Below, piece by piece: positions 8,747 to 16,510 of a stretch of 64,000 bases of DNA. Positions within the stretch are counted from its first letter, which is position 1. Each line of letters begins with the position of its first letter. Source of the DNA: Longitalea luteola. Its GTDB lineage: Bacteria > Bacteroidota > Bacteroidia > Chitinophagales > Chitinophagaceae. Below the pieces are notes generated by a model, which saw only the letters and a program-made list of their open reading frames with translations, made no database searches and was not told the origin of the DNA. The stretch lies in NCBI RefSeq assembly GCF_017356035.1, contig NZ_JAFIQX010000001.1, forward strand, positions 62,001 to 126,000, read 5' to 3'. The translations under genes and the position numbers were made by a program.

Positions 8747-9871
8747 TTATTCCTGATCTGCATCATCTATCCAGTCGGCAATGAAGATATTGGTATCTCT
8801 GGTACCGCCGTTATTCCGGTTGCTGCAGAATACGATCTTTTTACCGTTGGGACTGAACATCGGAAATGCATCGAACCCTTTATCCCGGCTGATCTTTTGC
8901 AGTCCGCTGCCATCTGCATGCATTATATACAAATTGAACGGAAAGCCTCTTTTGTATTCATGATTTGAAGCAAAGATGATGCGCTTGCTATCGGGCATAA
9001 AGGCGGGGGCCCAGTTGGCTTGGCCCAATTGCGTTATTTGTTGGGCATTGCTGCCATCAGCATCGGCAATGAACACTTCCATTTGCGTTGGCGCCACCAG
9101 GCTCTCGGCCAGTAATTCTTTGTAAGATCGTAAGGCTTCGGGTGTTTGCGGCCGTGAAGCCCGCCAGATGATCTTTTTACCATCTGCACTGAACCAGGCG
9201 CCGCCATCATAGCCTGGTGTATGGGTGATCCGCTTTTCCCTGCCGGATCTGAGGTCCATTACATAGAGCTCAAGATCACCGTCCTTAACGCTGGTATAGA
9301 TCATTTTTTTGCCATCAGGCGACAAGGTGGCCTCAGCATCATAGCCTTTGCTATGAGTAAGTTGTTTAACGATCTTACCATTGAGGTCGGCCATAAAAAT
9401 ATCATAGCTGCTGTATAATGGCCAGATGTATCTATTCCTGTATTTCGACCGGTCGGGCAAAGGCGGGCAGATGTCGCCACCCAGATGGGTAGAGGCATAA
9501 ATGATATGTTTTCCATCTTTTGTAAAGAACGCGCAGGTCGTCCTTCCTCTACCGGTGCTTACCATTTTATATTCAAAAGGAGCGCCCGGCGCGGGTAACC
9601 TTCCGGCAAAGATCTGATCGCATGGAATGCCGTCTTTGACACTCGTGCGCTGGAAAACCAGCCATTCACCATCATAGCTGAAGTATGCTTCGGCATTATC
9701 GCCGCCGAACGTTAACTGTTGTATATTCCGGAAATGTTTTTCTTCCGGGTACAGCAGTGTGTCTGCAGGTTGCGAAGCAAGCTTGTTGAACAATGGTTGC
9801 CTGTTAAAAGCAGTAAGCAGAACGCCTGTCAGGCCGGCGACCAGCAGGTATAATATGAAATTTTTGATCAT
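8747..9871 (-). CDS. TolB-like PD40 beta-propeller protein
   Basis: The 374-residue protein has an N-terminal signal or anchor (FILYLLVAGLTGVLLTAF, residues 4-21). At least six PD40 repeats follow, recognisable by the FSxDGKxIxF pattern: AYFSYDGEWLVFQR, AFFTKDGKHIIYAS, ATLSPDGKKMIYTS, AWFSADGKKIIWRA, AFMPDSKRIIFASN and PMFSPNGKKIVFCS. This makes a six-bladed propeller facing the periplasm. TolB itself pairs with Tol-Pal, but no tol genes lie here and many Bacteroidetes paralogues have unknown partners, so a binding or scaffold role is the safest inference. Confidence 0.8.
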   Translation of the reverse strand: MIKNFILYLLVAGLTGVLLTAFNRQPLFNKLASQPADTLLYPEEKHFRNIQQLTFGGDNAEAYFSYDGEWLVFQRTSVKDGIPCDQIFAGRLPAPGAPFEYKMVSTGRGRTTCAFFTKDGKHIIYASTHLGGDICPPLPDRSKYRNRYIWPLYSSYDIFMADLNGKIVKQLTHSKGYDAEATLSPDGKKMIYTSVKDGDLELYVMDLRSGREKRITHTPGYDGGAWFSADGKKIIWRASRPQTPEALRSYKELLAESLVAPTQMEVFIADADGSNAQQITQLGQANWAPAFMPDSKRIIFASNHEYKRGFPFNLYIMHADGSGLQKISRDKGFDAFPMFSPNGKKIVFCSNRNNGGTRDTNIFIADWIDDADQE

Positions 9872-10003
9872 GTCGCTTCAATTGATTCCCACCCGGGCGA
9901 CGTCAGCAGGGCGGGTTTTAAACCTTATAACAATTAATGAAGATAATTTTGTTAAATAGTTTGGCTGTCAGAATATTGTCATAAGTACTTTATAAAAATC
10001 GGT

Positions 10004-10011
10004 TAGTTTTG
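10004..10011 (+). promoter_or_regulatory. Possible -7 element (TAGTTTTG) for the TPR lipoprotein
   Basis: TAGTTTTG is an exact match to the Bacteroidetes TAnnTTTG box, 67 bases before the ATG at 10079. The nearest TTG (9976-9978) leaves a 25-base spacer, slightly outside the usual 17-23. Confidence 0.45.
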
Positions 10012-10078
10012 CCCCTGATCGGCATACATGTTGGTACGGGAGCTTTGCCGGCCTTTGAAATAAACATATATAACACAG

Positions 10079-11089
10079 ATGAAAAAATGGTTTCCGTTAA
10101 ACGGATTATTACTGGTGGGTTTACTATGTTGGTTATGCAGCTGTAGTTCCGGTAACAATAAGAGATCGGCAGATGAAGTATTGAATTCACCTCCATATGC
10201 AGGATTAACTGACAGTATAAAAAGATTTCCGCAAAACCAGGAGTTGTATTTACAACGAGCGCTCCTGCTGTCACAGCATGACCAGCATGAACTGGCTATG
10301 GCTGATTATAAAAAAGCATGGGAACTGAAACCGGATGAATATGTGGCATTGCAATATGTATCGAACCTGATGCTGGTGAACCGGCCTGAAGAAGCGATCA
10401 AATTGTTAAAGGAAGGTCTGGCCAAATGGCCTGGCAATCCGGATATGCACCGGCGGTTAAGTGAGATCTACACGCAAATTGGCGAAACGCAAAAAGCGAT
10501 TGCACAATACGATGAGTGGGCACAACAGGATTCGCTCAATTTTGAAGTGTGGTATGAAAAGGGTGTATTGCTTACTCAGTTAAAAGATACGCCGGCAGCG
10601 ATTCAGGCCTTTGAACATTCGTATAAAATAGCACCTATCAACTACAACGGGCTGGCTTTGGCAAGTTTGTATGCCGCTACCCTGAATCCCAAAGTAATTA
10701 CTATCTGCGACGACCTCATACGGAAAGATACAACCGGCATCATTAACGATGTGCTGTACCTGAAAGGCAGCTTTTATTCAGATACCAAACAATACGATAA
10801 GGCCATGGCCATGTTCAATGAATGCATTACACGCGACTGGAAATTCGCCGATGCATATATTGAAAAAGGCATCGTGCTGCATGATCTGCAAAAGCATGAC
10901 AGCGCGCTGAAAGTGTTTACCATGGCGGCTACAGTTGCCAATACCAATCCCGATGCCTGGTACTGGATGGCCCGTATTTATGAACTACAGGGGAAAAAAG
11001 ACCTGGCGCTCGTGAATTACCAACGGGCGTTGGCCATTGACAAGAATTTTGAGGAAGCACGGGAGGGAATTAACAGGGTGAAGAAGTAG
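10079..11089 (+). CDS. Tetratricopeptide-repeat lipoprotein
   Basis: This 336-residue protein starts with a lipoprotein signal (LLLVGLLCWLCSC, Cys at about residue 22). The rest is made of about seven TPR units, for example residues 60-93 (ELYLQRALLLSQHDQHELAM), 128-161 (MHRRLSEIYTQIGETQKAIA) and 300-333 (AWYWMARIYELQGKKDLALV), with the usual W/L-G-Y-A-P spacing. TPR lipoproteins scaffold envelope complexes; no partner is encoded next to it. It is followed by a repeat array and the rpe promoter, so it is probably transcribed alone. Confidence 0.8.
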   Translation: MKKWFPLNGLLLVGLLCWLCSCSSGNNKRSADEVLNSPPYAGLTDSIKRFPQNQELYLQRALLLSQHDQHELAMADYKKAWELKPDEYVALQYVSNLMLVNRPEEAIKLLKEGLAKWPGNPDMHRRLSEIYTQIGETQKAIAQYDEWAQQDSLNFEVWYEKGVLLTQLKDTPAAIQAFEHSYKIAPINYNGLALASLYAATLNPKVITICDDLIRKDTTGIINDVLYLKGSFYSDTKQYDKAMAMFNECITRDWKFADAYIEKGIVLHDLQKHDSALKVFTMAATVANTNPDAWYWMARIYELQGKKDLALVNYQRALAIDKNFEEAREGINRVKK

Positions 11090-11094
11090 GTACA

Positions 11095-11222
11095 GGAGTT
11101 GACCAGTTAACAAGTTGACAGGGTTGATAAGTAAATAGGCTGAATTGGTTACATTTGCGAAACGTAAAAGACGGGCATGACTGCCTTTTCAACCAGTTAA
11201 CTTATCAACTTATCAACTTTCA
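11095..11222. repeat. 8-mer array flanking the rpe promoter
   Basis: Left words (GTTGACCA, GTTAACAA, GTTGACAG, GTTGATAA) at about 11098-11131 are matched by complementary words (AACCAGTT, AACTTATC, AACTTATC, AACTTTC) at about 11189-11220. The two arms flank the rpe promoter, so the untranslated leader could fold back on the promoter region. Confidence 0.65.
11124..11157 (+). promoter_or_regulatory. Promoter of rpe
   Basis: TTG (11124-11126), a 23-base spacer and TACATTTG (11150-11157) fit the TTG-N17-23-TAnnTTTG consensus of Bacteroidetes. It supports the ATG at 11224 as start, since a longer frame from a TTG at 11155 would begin inside the -7 box. Confidence 0.65.
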
Positions 11223-11223
11223 G

Positions 11224-11874
11224 ATGTCAATAGTAGCACCTTCCTTTTTATCGGCTAATTTTTTGAACCTCGAAGCTGATTGTAAAATGATCAATGAGAG
11301 TGAGGCCGACTGGGTCCACCTCGATGTAATGGACGGCCGTTTTGTACCCAACATTACGTTTGGCCCTATGATCATTGAGTTCATCAGGAAAGCAACACCT
11401 AAAGTATGCGATGTGCACCTGATGATCGTGGAACCGGAAAAATATGTAGAAGATTTTAAAAAGGCAGGCGCCGACCATATAACCGTACATCTGGAAGCCT
11501 GCACGCATTTACACCGCAATATTGAGCAGATCAAATCGCTCGGCATCCAGGCCGGCGTGGCCTTGAATCCGCACACCCCGGTTGAATTATTGAAAGATAT
11601 ACTACATGATCTTGACCTGGTATTGATCATGAGTGTGAATCCGGGTTTTGGCGGACAAAAATTCATTCAGCAGACCCTGCAAAAAATAACTACGCTGCGC
11701 CGGATGATCGATGAAAAGGGACTCGCCACTAAAATTGAGATCGACGGCGGTGTAACGCTGCAAAATGCACCTGATATCATTAAGGCTGGCGCGCATGTGC
11801 TCGTAGCAGGTAATACCGTATTCAAATCGAAAGATCCAAAAGATACCATTGCGCAGTTGAAAAAAATTAACTGA
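11224..11874 (+). CDS. rpe: Ribulose-phosphate 3-epimerase
   Basis: The 216-residue TIM-barrel enzyme interconverts ribulose 5-phosphate and xylulose 5-phosphate in the pentose phosphate pathway in the cytoplasm. Recognisable motifs are APSFLSANF at the start, WVHLDVMDGRFVPNITFGP (metal ligands His and Asp), DVHLMI, the phosphate loop SVNPGFGGQKF, and IEIDGGV with the second catalytic Asp. The length is normal for the family. It is followed after 3 bases by the methyltransferase gene, so the two are probably co-transcribed. Confidence 0.95.
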   Translation: MSIVAPSFLSANFLNLEADCKMINESEADWVHLDVMDGRFVPNITFGPMIIEFIRKATPKVCDVHLMIVEPEKYVEDFKKAGADHITVHLEACTHLHRNIEQIKSLGIQAGVALNPHTPVELLKDILHDLDLVLIMSVNPGFGGQKFIQQTLQKITTLRRMIDEKGLATKIEIDGGVTLQNAPDIIKAGAHVLVAGNTVFKSKDPKDTIAQLKKIN

Positions 11875-11877
11875 TGT

Positions 11878-12621
11878 ATGGCCAAAGACCTCTTCAGCAA
11901 CCAGGCTTCGCTATATGCACAATACCGCCCGGGTTATCCGCCCGAATTGTATGAATATATTGTGCAGCATGTAGATGAAAAGCACCTTGCCTGGGATTGT
12001 GCTACCGGCAACGGCCAGGCAGCTGTTGAACTGGCGCGTTATTTCGAGCAGGTAATGGCCACCGACATCAGCGAAAAACAAATACAACAGGCGCAGCAGA
12101 ATGAAAAGATCATCTACTCCCTTTCTTCCGCCGAAAGAACACCATTTGCCGATAACAGTTTTGATTGCATTACAGTAGCCCAGGCATATCACTGGTTCAA
12201 TTTTGAGGCTTTCGAAAAAGAAGTAAAAAGGGTAGCCAAACCCGGCGCTGTTATCGCCGTTTGGGGATACAGCCTGCTGATGAGTGCTGATGAAAAGCTC
12301 AATAGCCTCATCAAAACCTTTTACCGCGAAAAAGTAGGCGCTTACTGGGATAAGGAAAGGTCCTATATCGATGATCATTACACGACGGTGCCTTTTCCAT
12401 ACGAACCCTTACCTTCAACAACGTTCAACATACAGGTACAGTGGACGCGGCAGCAACTGATAGGTTATTTCAATACCTGGTCGAGCGTACAGCATTTTAT
12501 AAAAGCCAATCAATATAACCCGGTGACTGAACTGGCGTCAATGATCGAAGAACTGTGGCCAGGCCAGGAACCAGGATACTTTTATTTCCCTTTGTTCCTG
12601 AAATTGGGAAGGGCGAAATAA
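11878..12621 (+). CDS. Class I SAM-dependent methyltransferase
   Basis: This 247-residue protein has the Rossmann methyltransferase core: motif I (AWDCATGNGQAAVELA, residues 38-53), an acidic motif II (VMATDISEKQIQQA), and post-I motifs ERTPFADNSFDCITVAQAYHWF and VKRVAKPGAVIAVWGY. AQAYHWF is typical of the methyltransferase type 11 group that includes yeast trans-aconitate methyltransferase-like proteins. The substrate is unknown. It starts 3 bases after the rpe stop. Confidence 0.85.
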   Translation: MAKDLFSNQASLYAQYRPGYPPELYEYIVQHVDEKHLAWDCATGNGQAAVELARYFEQVMATDISEKQIQQAQQNEKIIYSLSSAERTPFADNSFDCITVAQAYHWFNFEAFEKEVKRVAKPGAVIAVWGYSLLMSADEKLNSLIKTFYREKVGAYWDKERSYIDDHYTTVPFPYEPLPSTTFNIQVQWTRQQLIGYFNTWSSVQHFIKANQYNPVTELASMIEELWPGQEPGYFYFPLFLKLGRAK

Positions 12622-12731
12622 GATTTTCTGATTTTTTGATTTATTGATTTTGAGATTTCGGGATTTAGCGATCAATTGTGAGGTGAGAGTTAAAGCAAAT
12701 CTCAAAATCCTGCAATCTCGCAATCAGAAAT
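12622..12731. repeat. Inverted 8-mer array (GATTTTGA/AAATCTCA type)
   Basis: The left arm (12622-12666) has tandem TGATTTTT, TGATTTAT, TGATTTTG, AGATTTCG words. The right arm (12696-12731) has AAATCTCA, AAATCCTG, CAATCTCG, CAATCAGA. It has the same word family as 3833-3959 and 31693-31955 and sits between two rightward genes. Confidence 0.75.
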
Positions 12732-12778
12732 TCCCGTTAGGTCAGTTTACTTTAATGAATTCAGGAAATTTGAACATT

Positions 12779-13861
12779 ATGAGCAAGCTTAGATCTGCAA
12801 TTATTGGGTGTGGCAAAATGGCGCAGGTACATGCCCAGGCATTGAAAAAAATTGAAGAAACAGAACTCGTGGCGGTACAAAGCCGCAGTGAGGAAAAAGC
12901 AGCTGTTACGGCTGACCGCTTCGGCGTTAAAGCCTATTCAAACATAGCTGAGATGATCCAACGCGAACAGGTGCACGTGGTGGTTATTTGCACCCCACAT
13001 CCTTGTCATCGCGAGGGAGCGGTGATCGCGATGCAACAGGGCGCACATGTACTCACAGAAAAACCCCTGGCTGTTTCTCTGGCCGATTGTGATGCCATGA
13101 TGGAAGCAGCCACCAAATACAACAGGCAATTGGGAATGGTAAGCCAGCGCCGGTTCTATCCTGCCTGCAGTCGTATAAAGCAGGCCATTGACGACGGCAA
13201 ACTGGGCACACCTATGTTGGGCACCGTGGTGATGTATGGCTGGCGCGATGAAAAATATTACAACAGTGATCCGTGGCGGGGAAGCTGGGATAAAGAAGGA
13301 GGCGGTGTGCTGGTGAACCAGGCGCCCCATCAGCTCGACCTGCTGCAATGGTATATGGGCAGCGAAATGGAAGAGCTGTATGGTGTTTGGCAAAACATCA
13401 ACCACCCGTATATAGAGGTGGAAGATACTGCGGTTGCAGTTGTCCGTTTTAAGAATGGCGCTGTTGCGAATATTGTAGTCAGCAATGCGCAGAAACCAGG
13501 TATTTATGGCAAAGTGCATATACATGGGTCTAACGGTGCGTCGGCCGGTGTACAAACCGATGGCGGGGCCATGTTCCTTCCGGGTAGATCTACCGTACTG
13601 GAACCGCCTTTGAACGACATTTGGACAATCCCTGGCGAAGAACAACAATTGCAGACATTTCATGATGCAGACAGGGCCGAATTCAATGCCGTGGACCCCG
13701 TAGAATATTATGTTCGCCAGCAGAACCGCGACTTCATTAGAGCAGTAGCCGAAAACAGGGAGCCGCTGGTCACTGCAAAAGAAGGAAGAAAGACAGTAGA
13801 ACTGTTTACTGCATTATATCGTTCGTCCAAGGAAAGACAGGCTGTTCGCTGGCCCCTGTAG
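12779..13861 (+). CDS. Gfo/Idh/MocA family oxidoreductase
   Basis: The ATG at 12779 gives 360 residues starting with an NAD(P)-binding Rossmann motif (SAIIGCGKMAQVHAQAL). An ATG eight codons earlier (12755) is possible; the repeat array just upstream makes anything longer unlikely. The family motif EKPLAVSLADCDAMM is at about residues 96-110 and the catalytic-domain segment GGGVLVNQAPHQLDLLQW at about 176-193, where the conserved His-x-x-Asp lies. Such enzymes oxidise or reduce sugars, inositols or related alcohols with NAD(P). The substrate cannot be deduced. Confidence 0.85.
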   Translation: MSKLRSAIIGCGKMAQVHAQALKKIEETELVAVQSRSEEKAAVTADRFGVKAYSNIAEMIQREQVHVVVICTPHPCHREGAVIAMQQGAHVLTEKPLAVSLADCDAMMEAATKYNRQLGMVSQRRFYPACSRIKQAIDDGKLGTPMLGTVVMYGWRDEKYYNSDPWRGSWDKEGGGVLVNQAPHQLDLLQWYMGSEMEELYGVWQNINHPYIEVEDTAVAVVRFKNGAVANIVVSNAQKPGIYGKVHIHGSNGASAGVQTDGGAMFLPGRSTVLEPPLNDIWTIPGEEQQLQTFHDADRAEFNAVDPVEYYVRQQNRDFIRAVAENREPLVTAKEGRKTVELFTALYRSSKERQAVRWPL

Positions 13862-13911
13862 CAGAGGCGTTCCTGAGAAAAAATGTCTACATAAGAAGCT
13901 GTTTTATAGAA

Positions 13912-13935
13912 GCCATTGCCCGGTGGCATTTTTTG
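13912..13935 (+). terminator. Weak terminator-like hairpin after the oxidoreductase
   Basis: A short stem (GCCA/TGGC or TGCC/GGCA) is followed by six T at about 13929-13934. The stem is short, so it may be inefficient. Confidence 0.35.
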
Positions 13936-13960
13936 CATATATAAATGAAACAGATTGAAT

Positions 13961-14554
13961 ATGGCAACATCAACAGGAAAGTCGAAGGCAAAAACGCAAA
14001 AGGAAGCGGATAAGGACCTTTCCAAAACATACAATCAGTTCAAGGAGTTTGAAGGACAGGTTTACACCGGCATGAAAATAGGCCGTAGCCATAAATGGTA
14101 TTACGACAAAGGCGAGTGGAAAGAAACCAAAGTGACACCTGACCTGTGGACCATCAGTTATGCCGTAACCAAACGCAGGGCTGGTAAAGCGCCGGAAGGA
14201 TCAGGCGTTCCCGTAGGAACAGAATATCACTGGTATATACTGGCTCACCAGCACGTTAGGAAACTAAACGCAAATGATTATACAACTGCGCTCACAGGTC
14301 TTAAATACAAACTGGCACATCGGCGAGCCGAAAAAGACAAATGGAATGTGAGCGATAAAACCCAGCGCAAACGGTTAATAAAATTCCTGAAGGATATGAT
14401 CGTGCAATTGGAAAAAGCGCCGGAAAACCTGAATGAAGCGCCAGATACCAAAGCCATTCCCGCACCGAAAAAAGCGCCTGCCAAACGCGTTCCGGCAAAA
14501 ACAACCGGCAGGAAGGCAACAGTAAGAAAGAAGAAAGCGGCCACGGAGGTGTGA
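13961..14554 (+). CDS. Conserved hypothetical protein with basic histone H1-like tail
   Basis: The ATG at 13961 gives 197 residues; the longer frame begins at TTG two codons earlier. Residues 1-145 are soluble and aromatic-rich (VYTGMKIGRSHKWYYDKGEW, TEYHWYILAHQHVRKL). Residues about 155-197 are a Lys/Ala/Pro tail (APKKAPAKRVPAKTTGRKA) like eukaryotic H1 or bacterial Hc1 tails. A nucleic-acid-binding role is suggested by the tail only. It has no signal peptide. I do not recognise the folded domain. Confidence 0.65.
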   Translation: MATSTGKSKAKTQKEADKDLSKTYNQFKEFEGQVYTGMKIGRSHKWYYDKGEWKETKVTPDLWTISYAVTKRRAGKAPEGSGVPVGTEYHWYILAHQHVRKLNANDYTTALTGLKYKLAHRRAEKDKWNVSDKTQRKRLIKFLKDMIVQLEKAPENLNEAPDTKAIPAPKKAPAKRVPAKTTGRKATVRKKKAATEV

Positions 14555-14658
14555 AAATAATTCCTCAGCTACTAATTCCATTAATATTCAACCAATAAGT
14601 TAAAAGCGGCCATGGCAGTGGTTTTGCATGAATAGTTTCGAACACAAATTTATTTGTT

Positions 14659-15036
14659 ATGGTAATTAACGAAAGAGAATTCCCGGTGGTGATCCAGGCT
14701 TTTCAGCCATCAGCAAACGGAGAATTATTTGTGGCAGAACAAATGGTAAATAATCAGGCTGAAGTGGATTCATTTAGCAGCCGATACGCCGGATATGTTA
14801 TAAAAGCAAGGGTGGTAACACAAAATGAATTGGTAACTGATCGCGATGGCTATCGCGATGACAATACAATACGTCGCGACAATACCGTTCGCCGTAATCA
14901 TGATGCTACAAGGCGTACGGCTATGCATCGCCGGGGAATGCCGGCATGGGCCATTTTATTATTAATAGTTGTTGTACTGGTTGTTGTAGGATTCACCACT
15001 GGCTGGATCCAGAGAACCTTTGAATTAAACTTGTAA
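14659..15036 (+). CDS. Small tail-anchored membrane protein, function unknown
   Basis: The 125-residue protein has a folded head (residues 1-60), an Arg/Asp-rich stretch (about 62-90, TIRRDNTVRRNHDATRRTAM) and one C-terminal helix (about 95-114, AWAILLLIVVVLVVVGFTTG) followed by a short tail. The positive flank before the helix suggests the head stays in the cytoplasm. Two strong hairpin terminators follow. I do not recognise the family. Confidence 0.7.
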   Translation: MVINEREFPVVIQAFQPSANGELFVAEQMVNNQAEVDSFSSRYAGYVIKARVVTQNELVTDRDGYRDDNTIRRDNTVRRNHDATRRTAMHRRGMPAWAILLLIVVVLVVVGFTTGWIQRTFELNL

Positions 15037-15060
15037 TAAAGTTCGTTCCGTTTTCGTTGA

Positions 15061-15117
15061 CCGGCGGATTATCATGACCGAGTTTGAAAAGTACCCTCCT
15101 AATCCACCGGTTTTTTT
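15061..15117 (+). terminator. Terminator after the tail-anchored protein gene
   Basis: CCGGCGGATTA (15061-15071) pairs with TAATCCACCGG (15100-15110) with one mismatch, followed by seven T. Confidence 0.75.
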
Positions 15118-15163
15118 ATAAACTTATTTCATCCGGGTAACAAGTTATAACAGAAAAACCAGG

Positions 15164-15210
15164 AAGCAACAAAACATAATGAATGTACATTATGCTTTGT
15201 TGCTTTTTTT
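15164..15210 (+). terminator. Second, very strong hairpin terminator
   Basis: AAGCAACAAAACATAATG pairs with CATTATGCTTTGTTGCTT apart from one A-C mismatch, and eight T follow. Two terminators in a row between convergent genes suggest that read-through here is costly. Confidence 0.8.
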
Positions 15211-15275
15211 TGTGCGTGTTATTTTTATTTTTTGTGTGGCACGGTGCCTATAAGACAGTAGATTGCCGGAAACCA

Positions 15276-15632
15276 TTAAGGCAATTTATCTCCCGGCAAG
15301 CCCATACCGGTTACAATTTCATAATCGAATACGCCGGCCACGATGGCGGGGTCTTTATCCATCAAACGTTTAACTTCTTCTTTATCGGTTGTGTTGTACA
15401 CGGCAACAGCAGCGAATTTGGTGTCATTGTCCATGATGGGCATGGTCAATACCATGTGATTATCGCGCCGTTGTTCAAAGATGTAAGGCAGGTGCTCGCT
15501 TTGAATGATCCGGGGAGTATCGCTAAGCCCGTAGTTCTCGCCTTTTGTTAGTATCACCAGGACATACGGTTTGATACTCGCCAGTTTGGTCATGATCTCT
15601 GGCGCTACAAATTGAAAAGCAGGATTGTTCAT
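15276..15632 (-). CDS. YciI-like family protein
   Basis: This 118-residue protein has the small ferredoxin-like fold pattern of the YCII family: LASIKPYVLVILTKGEN at the start, and near the end DTKFAAVAVYNTTDKEEVKR, LMDKDPAIVAGVFDYEI with the conserved DP-x3-AGVF motif. The LMDKDPAI segment is the family hallmark. Members are thought to be small enzymes or binding proteins of uncertain substrate, related to muconolactone isomerase folds. It is a single gene. Confidence 0.75.
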   Translation of the reverse strand: MNNPAFQFVAPEIMTKLASIKPYVLVILTKGENYGLSDTPRIIQSEHLPYIFEQRRDNHMVLTMPIMDNDTKFAAVAVYNTTDKEEVKRLMDKDPAIVAGVFDYEIVTGMGLPGDKLP

Positions 15633-16167
15633 TGGTTAATTTGTTTAAGTGTTGGTAATGGTTTGAAAAGGGAACAGTACTACGGAATGAGCAGGGGGTA
15701 GGTCAATTATATTTTGCAATATAATATTTACAGCGTTTTGCCAGCCTGGCTTTTATATGTAAGGATAAAAAAAAATGGGCCGATTAGAAAATCAGCCCCT
15801 TACAAAACACGCCTTCCAAGTAAATATGTTGATGTAGTTTACAATCAAAGTAGGAATCCCCTTTCACCCGGCCACCCAAACCGTCGGGCGGGCAATCAGC
15901 TTCAAACGCCATGATCATTTCTCTTCGCTGCTTTCTCCGCATCCGTCTCACTTTTTTGCTGATTGCGTTGTTGATATAGTATTTTCCAACCGGGTGCCAA
16001 AAATTAAACGATTCGTTTTCAATTGTTTAAAGGCGTGCCAATATAGGCGGTTGTCCACGCCAGGGAATGATATTCCAGGAATTGGTTCGCCTCATAAAGT
16101 GGCTACATACATATACTTACAGCTTTACGTAAGTATTGATCTTTTTCAAGTGTGGACCAGCGTTAGA
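15633..16167. other. Spacer with a leftward terminator and a possible tiny leftward frame
   Basis: No clear gene lies here. A leftward frame from TTG 16000 to TGA 15902 would encode 32 residues (LAPGWKILYQQRNQQ...) of coding-like composition. The hairpin at 15777-15798 with an A-run on its left would terminate leftward transcription. Together they could be a remnant or a small gene. Other short rightward frames look random. Confidence 0.3.
15767..15798 (-). terminator. Leftward terminator without an assigned gene
   Basis: GGGCCGATT (15777-15785) and AATCAGCCC (15790-15798) form a stem with one mismatch and a 4-base loop. On the minus strand the stem is followed by ATTTTTTTTT. No certain leftward gene ends here. 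Confidence 0.6.
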
Positions 16168-16450
16168 ATGCTTAATGCTTAACGCTTAAGGCCTAACGCT
16201 TGATCCGGACAGGCGCTTCGCGCAAAAATGTTTAGGGCGGCTGAAGGCCCAAGGCTTAACGCTTGATCCGGACAGGCGCTTCGCGCCGTGAGGCTTTTGC
16301 ATTTTTATATGTAGATTTCGGCCTTAAGCTTTCAGCTTCCGCCTTTGGCCTTAAGCCTTTAGCCTTAGGCCTTCTTTAGCCTTAGGCCTTCTTTAGCCTT
16401 GAGCCTTCAGCGTTCAGCGTTCAGCGTTAAGCGTTCAGCGTTCAGCGCTC
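16168..16450. repeat. Large 7-mer array (CTTAACG/AGCCTTA/AGCGTTC) upstream of the TonB receptor
   Basis: Tandem 7-mers run through this stretch: GCTTAAT, GCTTAAC, GCTTAAG at 16170-16195; AAGGCCC, AAGGCTT at 16244-16258; TTAGCCT, TAGGCCT at 16360-16400; and CAGCGTT, CAGCGTT, CAGCGTT, AAGCGTT, CAGCGTT, CAGCGCT at 16408-16449. A separate direct repeat, TGATCCGGACAGGCGCTTCG followed by CGC, occurs at 16201-16223 and 16263-16285. Left words are complementary to right words, so the segment can fold. Confidence 0.75.
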
Positions 16451-16459
16451 GATAGCGTT

Positions 16460-16489
16460 TTGCAATGACATCAATTTCAATTAATTTCG
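16460..16489 (+). promoter_or_regulatory. Promoter of the TonB-dependent receptor
   Basis: TTG (16460-16462), 19-base spacer and TAATTTCG (16482-16489, 7/8 of TAnnTTTG). The GTG start is 22 bases further on. Confidence 0.55.
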
Positions 16490-16510
16490 ACGGCAATTAA
16501 AACTAACCCG

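Noticed and set aside
11155-11223. N-terminal extension of rpe from a TTG
   Set aside because: The extension starts within the -7 box and reads through a repeat array; the conserved enzyme starts at 11224.
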